Positions 59,142 to 64,000 of a DNA stretch of 64,000 bases are shown piece by piece (position 1 is the first letter of the stretch; each line of letters opens with the position of its first letter). The position numbers were made by a program, and so were the translations under genes. The notes under the pieces were generated by a model. That model did not search any database and was not told where the DNA came from. It worked only from the letters and a program-made list of their open reading frames with translations. Location: assembly GCF_001469955.1 (NCBI RefSeq), contig NZ_LOPU01000030.1:124001-188000 (forward strand). Direction: 5' to 3'. Source of the stretch: Haloprofundus marisrubri. GTDB taxonomy: Archaea; Halobacteriota; Halobacteria; Halobacteriales; Haloferacaceae.

Positions 59142-60200
59142 ATGGACGCCTCCCAGCGAGAGTTTCTCGACGACCTGCTGACGACCCCGAGCCCCTCCGG
59201 CTACGAGACGCGCGGCCAGCGCGTCTGGGTCGACTACGTGCGCGAGTTCGCCGACGACGTTCGGACCGACGCCTACGGCAACGCCGTGGCAGTCCACGAC
59301 GGCTCCGGCGACGGCCCCGAACTCGCCTTCGCGGGCCACGCCGACGAAATCGGCTACATCGTCCGCCGCATCGACGACGACGGCTTCGTCCGCATCGGCA
59401 GTATCGGCGGCGCGGACCGGACCGTCTCGAAGGGCCAGCACGTGACGATTCACGCCGACGAACCCGTTGCGGGCGTCGTCGGCCAGACGGCGATTCACCT
59501 GCGCGAGGACGACGACGAGTTCGAGAATATCGAAGAGCAACACGTCGACGTCGGCGCGGCGAGCAGAGACGAGGCGGAGTCGCTCGTCGAAGTCGGCGAC
59601 CCGGTCACCGTCTCCTCCACACTCGAAGACCTCTACGGTACGCGCGTCGCCGCCCGCGGGATGGACAACCGCGTCGGCACGTGGTGTGCCGCCGAAGGGC
59701 TTCGACTCGCAGTCGAGGCAGACGTCGATGCCACTGTCTACGCCGTCAGCACCGTCCAAGAGGAGGTCGGTCTACGTGGTGCGCGGATGGTTGGTTTCGA
59801 CCTCGCGCCGGACGCCGTCGTCGCCGTCGACGTGGGCCACGCCACCGACTCGCCGGACGTGAAGAGCGAGCACAGAAACGGCGTTTCGCTCGGCGGCGGC
59901 CCGGTCGTCTCCCGCGGCAGTACGAACCACCCGGTTCTCGTCGACTTCGCACGACGGACGGCCGAGGAGGCCGACATCGAAGTGCAGTTGGAGGCAACGG
60001 GGAGTGCGACCGGCACCGACGCCGACGCGTTCTTCACCCAACGCGGCGGGGTGCCGTCGCTGAACGTCAGCGTCCCGAACCGCTACATGCACACGCCGGT
60101 CGAAGTCGTCGACACCGACGACTTGGAGGATATCGCGGCGCTGTTCGGCGCGATGGCCGAACGCGTGGGCGACGTGGAGTCGTTCAGCGTCGACATCTGA
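59142..60200 (+). CDS. M42 family aminopeptidase/deblocking peptidase
   Basis: 352 residues. Di-metal site of the M42/M18 fold: H66 and D68 in AGHADEIG, D in GMDNRVG near 173, the catalytic Glu pair in VQEEVGLRG near 206, D in VDVGHATD near 228 and H in NRYMHTP near 326. It removes N-terminal residues from peptides, and related enzymes form large tetrahedral (TET) particles. Standard length. Start at ATG 59142. After the stop, 60201-60416 is AT-rich with no gene. Confidence 0.93.
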   Translation: MDASQREFLDDLLTTPSPSGYETRGQRVWVDYVREFADDVRTDAYGNAVAVHDGSGDGPELAFAGHADEIGYIVRRIDDDGFVRIGSIGGADRTVSKGQHVTIHADEPVAGVVGQTAIHLREDDDEFENIEEQHVDVGAASRDEAESLVEVGDPVTVSSTLEDLYGTRVAARGMDNRVGTWCAAEGLRLAVEADVDATVYAVSTVQEEVGLRGARMVGFDLAPDAVVAVDVGHATDSPDVKSEHRNGVSLGGGPVVSRGSTNHPVLVDFARRTAEEADIEVQLEATGSATGTDADAFFTQRGGVPSLNVSVPNRYMHTPVEVVDTDDLEDIAALFGAMAERVGDVESFSVDI

Positions 60201-60416
60201 AGCGGATGGTTCGTTTCTCACAGAAAACTTATTACACAAATCGATAATTGGCAGACGTTACGCACCTCGGTGCTGACAGTCGGCCCTCCACACGTCGGCA
60301 CCTTCTTCGGGGACGGTTCGGTGAGTCGGGCGTCTCCTCAGAGGAAATGATTTTACAGAATCCACTAATGTAAACTCGTTTAATATTTGTATTCTCGCCA
60401 GTCTACTCCCGAGAGA

Positions 60417-60890
60417 ATGACCGAGACGAAGGACACAGATGAGTGGGGTGAGGCTTGGGCACTTATATATACTCTTGGGCTACCCACTGCCCTCCTCATG
60501 CTATATCGGACTTTCTTCACGGATAGGGGCGGTCAATCACTGGTTGAAGCCATCGGAACACTATCGTTAGAGGGAACAATCTGGCTTGGGTTGGTGATAC
60601 TTGGAACACAGATTTATCGTATCCTCCTCACGCCACTTGTAGTAGGTATAATACCAGTCAATTCCGAGGAACAGGCAAGAGGGTTTGTTACAGGAGTTAT
60701 CCTTTATCTTGTTGGAATATTCATGCTAAGTGATATTGAATGGCAACTGTTCGTGCTAACACTAAGTTTCACCATTGCCTTTTTAGTTCAGATAAGGAAT
60801 GAGTCTGGGATTTCAAAAATCCTACCAATCACATACGCGGTTTTCTTTGGGATTATCACGCTCGCCGTGCCGATTGTTACCCTTCTCTGA
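60417..60890 (+). CDS. AT-rich orphan membrane protein
   Basis: 157 residues with about five hydrophobic segments (16-34, 50-72, 84-108, 110-130, 133-155). Codon use is AT-rich (ATA, TTA, AGG, CTA), clearly foreign to this genome. ATG 60417 follows a TATA-like GTTTAATATTTG near 60378-60389. No family recognised. It sits between core genes (M42 peptidase and rpl11), suggesting a recent single-gene insertion. Confidence 0.6.
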   Translation: MTETKDTDEWGEAWALIYTLGLPTALLMLYRTFFTDRGGQSLVEAIGTLSLEGTIWLGLVILGTQIYRILLTPLVVGIIPVNSEEQARGFVTGVILYLVGIFMLSDIEWQLFVLTLSFTIAFLVQIRNESGISKILPITYAVFFGIITLAVPIVTLL

Positions 60891-60961
60891 AGGGTGTTAC
60901 AGAATCTCAGTGCTGAGCATCAAAGACAATCGTTAAAAGTCGTCGCAGAAATACTCCGAAC

Positions 60962-61450
60962 ATGGCTGGAACTATCGAAGTGCTCGTCCCCGGCGGGCAG
61001 GCCAACCCCGGACCGCCGCTCGGCCCGGAACTCGGCCCGACGCCGGTGGACGTGCAGGCCGTCGTACAGGAAATCAACGAACAGACCGACGCGTTCGACG
61101 GCATGGAAGTCCCCGTCACCGTCGAGTACGAGGACGACGGCTCGTTCGAAATCTCCGTCGGTGTGCCGCCGACGACGGCGCTCATCAAAGACGAGGCAGG
61201 CTTCGACTCCGGCAGCGGTACGCCGCAGTCCGAGTTCGTCGCCGACCTCTCCGTCGAGCAGGTCAAGAAGATTGCCGAGCAGAAGAGCACGGACCTTCTG
61301 GCCTACGACGTGAAGAACGCCGCCAAGGAAGTCGGCGGCACCTGCGTCACCCTCGGTGTCACCATCGAAGGCGAGAACGCCCGCACGTTCAAGCAGCGCG
61401 TCGACTCCGGCGAGTACGACGACGTGCTCGCTGAAGAACAGACCGCGTAG
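60962..61450 (+). CDS. rpl11: 50S ribosomal protein uL11
   Basis: 162 residues. The N-terminal Pro-rich VPGGQANPGPPLGPELGPTPV binds the stalk base and translation factors; the C-terminal domain binds 23S rRNA (LAYDVKNAAKEVGGTCVTLGV). It lies in the ribosomal stalk base. The TATA box GTTAAAAGTC at 60932-60941 is about 22 nt before the ATG, giving a leaderless monocistronic message. An acidic tail (DDVLAEEQTA) ends the protein. rpl1 follows 2.2 kb downstream rather than directly. Confidence 0.97.
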   Translation: MAGTIEVLVPGGQANPGPPLGPELGPTPVDVQAVVQEINEQTDAFDGMEVPVTVEYEDDGSFEISVGVPPTTALIKDEAGFDSGSGTPQSEFVADLSVEQVKKIAEQKSTDLLAYDVKNAAKEVGGTCVTLGVTIEGENARTFKQRVDSGEYDDVLAEEQTA

Positions 61451-61485
61451 ACGGCGTAGTTCCACTTCACGCCCTTTTCACGGAG

Positions 61486-62265
61486 CTAAAGAAACAGCAA
61501 CAGCGTCGCGTAGCCCGCCGCACCGACGGCGAACGCGGCGAAGTCGCTTTGCTGCTGGTCGGGAAGTTCCTCTTTGACGACGTTGAGCACGACGGCCCCC
61601 GCGAGAAACGCAAACAGCAGCGCGAGGTCCACCTCGGAGATGGCGAGTAGTTCGCCGAGCGTCCACCCGCCGACCACCGCGGCCGCGAGGACCCACCGAC
61701 CGTAGCGGTGGTACGGCCGTTCGTGGAGGCGACGAAAGCCGGCGTCGGTGACGAGGAAGTGAAACCCCATCGCCAGAAAATAAAACAGCAGATTCCACAG
61801 ACCGGTGTCGATTCGGTGAACCAGCAGGTAGCCGATGACGACGTTGTAGAGGGTGAACGAGGCCAGATGTACCTTGAACACCCAGTCACCGTCGTCGCTT
61901 TTGTCGTCTTCCTCGCCTTCGTCGACCTCCTCGTCTGTTGTTTCGCCGTCGGTGTCGCTGGAGTCCTGTTGTCGGCGCTCTCCGAGGCGTTCGAGACCGT
62001 AGAACGTGGCGAACCCGCCGAGTGCGACCAGATAGGCGTGATGTTCGAGAAACGGGAGCAGCGCGAGACGCGACCCACTGAGCGTCTCCTGTTCGGCGCT
62101 CAGTTCGGGAAGAATGTGGATGAAGACGTACGCGAGCGACGCGCCGCCAGCGAGCGAAATCCAGACGCGCCGCGGAACGACCAGCGTCGCTCTGAGTCGC
62201 TCGGCTTCGAGGTGGACTGCGGCGAGCGCGACGGCGAGTACGAGCGTCCACGGCGACGAGAACAT
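61486..62265 (-). CDS. multi-pass membrane protein, ZIP-transporter-like
   Basis: 259 residues with about seven helices. VFIHILPEL (near residue 46) and FLAGAVVLNVVKEELPD near the end resemble the metal-site helices of ZIP transporters (His and Glu in H-x-x-PE and EELPD), and EHHAYLVALGGFATFYGLE supplies more His. A Glu/Asp-rich cytoplasmic loop (about 92-120) replaces the His-rich loop of classical ZIPs. Zinc or other divalent metal transport is inferred. ATG 62265 is preferred to upstream Met codons in an Arg-rich leader. Confidence 0.65.
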   Translation of the reverse strand: MFSSPWTLVLAVALAAVHLEAERLRATLVVPRRVWISLAGGASLAYVFIHILPELSAEQETLSGSRLALLPFLEHHAYLVALGGFATFYGLERLGERRQQDSSDTDGETTDEEVDEGEEDDKSDDGDWVFKVHLASFTLYNVVIGYLLVHRIDTGLWNLLFYFLAMGFHFLVTDAGFRRLHERPYHRYGRWVLAAAVVGGWTLGELLAISEVDLALLFAFLAGAVVLNVVKEELPDQQQSDFAAFAVGAAGYATLLLFL

Positions 62266-62335
62266 CGAGCCAAAGAGAGGGGTTCGAGCCGAAAAGGCGC
62301 GATGCTTGTTTTTCGAAGTGACGCGCAGGATGGCG

Positions 62336-63319
62336 CTACGCGGACCCACCCGTCGCCAGTCCGGCGAGCGCCTGCGCAATCTGGTCGAGCGTCTCCGCCT
62401 GTCCGGTGATGCCGTGACGGGTTGCGAGGTAGTTCGGCCGGTTGTAGCCGACGTGGACCGCGCCGACGGCGTCCTCCCAGACGAGCAGTTTCTGCGGGAG
62501 GTCGATACCGACGGTTTGGGCCTCCTGCATGAGTCCCGTTCCGACCGCCGGGTTCCCGAAGACGAGAAGCGTCGTCGGCCGGAGGTCGAGCCCTTCGTCG
62601 GCGGCGCTCTGGGCGTGGTCGACGGTTGTCACGAGCGTGAACGGCCCCTCGTCGATGGCGGCCGTCAGCCGTTCGACGGTCGCCTCGAACTCGTCGTCGC
62701 TCTCGACGGTTTCGAGGCCGGGGACGACGCGTTCACCTCGGAGGACGGCGGTGAGGCTGTGGTCGCCACTCTCGAACGTCCCGGTGTCGGAATCGAGGAG
62801 AACGCCGTCCGACAGCGAGAGCGCGAATCCGGCGTCTGAGAGTTCGTAGACGACGAGCGACAGCGTTTGGACGCAGTCGTCGCCAACCGAGAACGTCACC
62901 GACACCGTGCCGTCGGACTCGATGCGGATTGGGTCGCTGTCGACGCAGTCGGCGACCCGCGAGTCGAGCGACGGGCCGTCGCCGTCGGCGAGAACCGGAC
63001 GGTTCGTCGTCCCGACGACGTACTTGACGACTCGGCGCTGGATGCCAATCGTTCCGGACGCGCCTTCCGACTGCGGCGGCGGCCCGGCGACGAGGGCGGC
63101 GACGTACCGACTCGTCGACGACGCCTCTCCGCTACCGCCGTTGACCGTCTGCGCACTGGTCGTCGTTCCGGTCGCCGCGAGGCCGGCTATCGCTGCGCCC
63201 CCACCGAGCAGTCGAAGGTAGTTTCGACGGTCGGTTCCAGAGTCGGCGGTCTGTCCGGCGTGGTCGGCGTCAGCGGCTCTGTGGGGGTGCTCGTTCGTCG
63301 ACGTGTCGTCACTCGTCAT
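62336..63319 (-). CDS. Tat-exported protein with C-terminal DUF302 domain
   Basis: 327 residues. Twin-arginine signal DRRNYLRLLGG (RR at 31-32) followed by a hydrophobic run, an N-terminal beta-rich region (about 65-190) with two cysteines in VADCVDSD and VGDDCVQT, and a DUF302 domain (about 200-325: GPFTLVTTVDHAQSAADEGLDLRPTTLLVFGNPAVGTGLMQ). DUF302 proteins are periplasmic or surface and of unknown role, sometimes near thiosulfate or chlorite enzymes. The stop lies 70 bp upstream of the ZIP-like start. Confidence 0.85.
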   Translation of the reverse strand: MTSDDTSTNEHPHRAADADHAGQTADSGTDRRNYLRLLGGGAAIAGLAATGTTTSAQTVNGGSGEASSTSRYVAALVAGPPPQSEGASGTIGIQRRVVKYVVGTTNRPVLADGDGPSLDSRVADCVDSDPIRIESDGTVSVTFSVGDDCVQTLSLVVYELSDAGFALSLSDGVLLDSDTGTFESGDHSLTAVLRGERVVPGLETVESDDEFEATVERLTAAIDEGPFTLVTTVDHAQSAADEGLDLRPTTLLVFGNPAVGTGLMQEAQTVGIDLPQKLLVWEDAVGAVHVGYNRPNYLATRHGITGQAETLDQIAQALAGLATGGSA

Positions 63320-63638
63320 CGTACTGAATTGCACGGAAAACACGAACATAAGTTCTGGCCGCAGAGTCTCCGAAACACCGGCATTCGTTACTTTCCGTAG
63401 TACAGTGTGTTCTGACTGATAGTAACGTGGAAAACATCGACGGAACGTCGACTCGTCGTGGCCCCGTTCGGGCCGCACAGACGGCTCTAAACCGCCGCTA
63501 TCGACTGCGAACGCCTCACATGCGTCGGCTTTCGCTTCGACGCTTTTAAGTCCGCCATGACCCACCTTCCGATGAGACAGGCAGACGCCTGTTTCACTGA
63601 CCCGTAGGAGCAATTCCTGCGTACTACGGAGGTGAATA
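63320..63638 (+). promoter_or_regulatory. intergenic region with rpl1 promoter and structured leader
   Basis: No gene is seen in 63320-63540. CTTTTAAGT at 63543-63551 is the TATA box for rpl1. The leader (about 63570-63638) contains a 9-bp hairpin at 63574-63595 (GAGACAGGC with GCCTGTTTC, AGAC loop) and a Shine-Dalgarno GGAGGTG at 63629-63635. In the characterised Halobacterium system the L1-L10-L12 mRNA has a leader of similar length with a mimic of the L1 rRNA site, so autoregulation by L1 is inferred. Confidence 0.5.
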
Positions 63639-64000
63639 ATGGCAGACGACTCTATCGTACAAGCGGTCTCTCGCGCGCTCGACGAGGCACCGGCTCGCAA
63701 CTTCAGCGAGACGGTCGACCTTGCCGTGAACCTGCGCGACTTAGACCTCAACGACCCATCGAATCGTGTCGACGAGAGTATCGTCCTTCCGTCCGGAACC
63801 GGCCAGGATACCCAGATTGTGGTGTTCGCCACGGGAGAGACGGCACTCCGCGCCGAGGACGTCGCAGACGACGTCCTCGACGGAAACGACCTCGAAGAGC
63901 TCGGTGACGACTCCGACGCCGCCAAGGACTTGGCGGACGAGACGGACTTCTTCGTCGCCGAAGCCAACATGATGCAGGACATCGGTCGCTACCTCGGTAC
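63639..64000 (+). CDS. rpl1: 50S ribosomal protein uL1, 3' truncated by window end
   Basis: First 120 residues of uL1. [34 protein letters not shown] and [13 protein letters not shown] are the archaeal uL1 start and the first half of domain [16 protein letters not shown] enters the linker to domain II. It forms the mobile L1 stalk that steers tRNA out of the E site, and in archaea it also represses its own mRNA. The strong Shine-Dalgarno sequence and structured leader fit that role. rpl10 and rpl12 would be expected just beyond the window. Confidence 0.97.
   Translation, partial: MADDSIVQAVSRALDEAPARNFSETVDLAVNLRDLDLNDPSNRVDESIVLPSGTGQDTQIVVFATGETALRAEDVADDVLDGNDLEELGDDSDAAKDLADETDFFVAEANMMQDIGRYLG

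Overview
The window is chromosomal DNA of a haloarchaeon (class Halobacteria; Haloferacales is plausible but not proven). The signs are a high-GC sequence with a strong C/G bias at third codon positions, very acidic proteins, archaeal-only genes (RNA polymerase subunits D, N and K, eL18, isopentenyl phosphate kinase, HalOD1), twin-arginine plus lipobox signals on secreted proteins, TATA boxes about 25 nt before start codons (leaderless mRNAs), and haloarchaeal tRNAs. There is no rRNA, no CRISPR array and no intact insertion sequence.

Layout. 1-3150: the 3' end of a HhH-GPD DNA glycosylase, then a divergent pair made of a RimK-type ATP-grasp ligase fused to a retropepsin-like protease domain and an AstE/aspartoacylase-family zinc hydrolase. 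3340-6905: the succinate dehydrogenase operon sdhCDBA. 6976-7074: an odd tRNA-like element. 7344-12423: small regulators, zinc-ribbon and membrane proteins, a methyltransferase, a cold-shock protein, then an island that looks AT-richer by eye (9830-11720) with two paralogous lipoproteins and a gene remnant, ending at tRNA-Thr and a broken copy of its 3' end. 12578-18629: a branched-chain amino acid ABC transporter (livHMGF), with its binding protein encoded convergently beyond a MazG-like gene. 18748-27128: CBS/zinc-ribbon protein, uridine kinase, tRNA-Ser(TGA), HalOD1 protein, family-4 uracil-DNA glycosylase, Mrp/ApbC Fe-S carrier, an epimerase and MoaA. 27271-30349: a MacB-like ABC exporter with a membrane-anchored extracellular partner. 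30454-34105: NAD(P)-binding proteins, a DsbA-like protein and a BKACE enzyme.

34364-40507 is the conserved archaeal translation/transcription supercluster: tRNA-Ser(GCT), rps13, rps4, rps11, rpoD, tRNA-Leu(CAG), rpl18e, rpl13, rps9, rpoN, rpoK, eno, rps2, mostly with overlapping start and stop codons. 42977-44799 holds mevalonate kinase and isopentenyl phosphate kinase for archaeal lipid synthesis. 46068-53159 holds nucleic-acid enzymes: an RNase Z-like hydrolase, an Lhr-type helicase and a Dna2-like nuclease-helicase. 53263-60890 carries small membrane proteins, a GH3 glycosidase, a zincin-like protein and an M42 aminopeptidase, with two short AT-rich patches (54632-55090, 60230-60900). 60962-64000 contains rpl11 and the start of rpl1 with a structured leader, separated by a ZIP-like membrane protein and a Tat-exported DUF302 protein.

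Most of the window is ordinary haloarchaeal core genome. The less ordinary items are the ligase/protease/hydrolase divergon, the aberrant tRNA-like locus, operator-like palindromes before livH and at 22404-22427, and the decayed tRNA-Thr-associated island.
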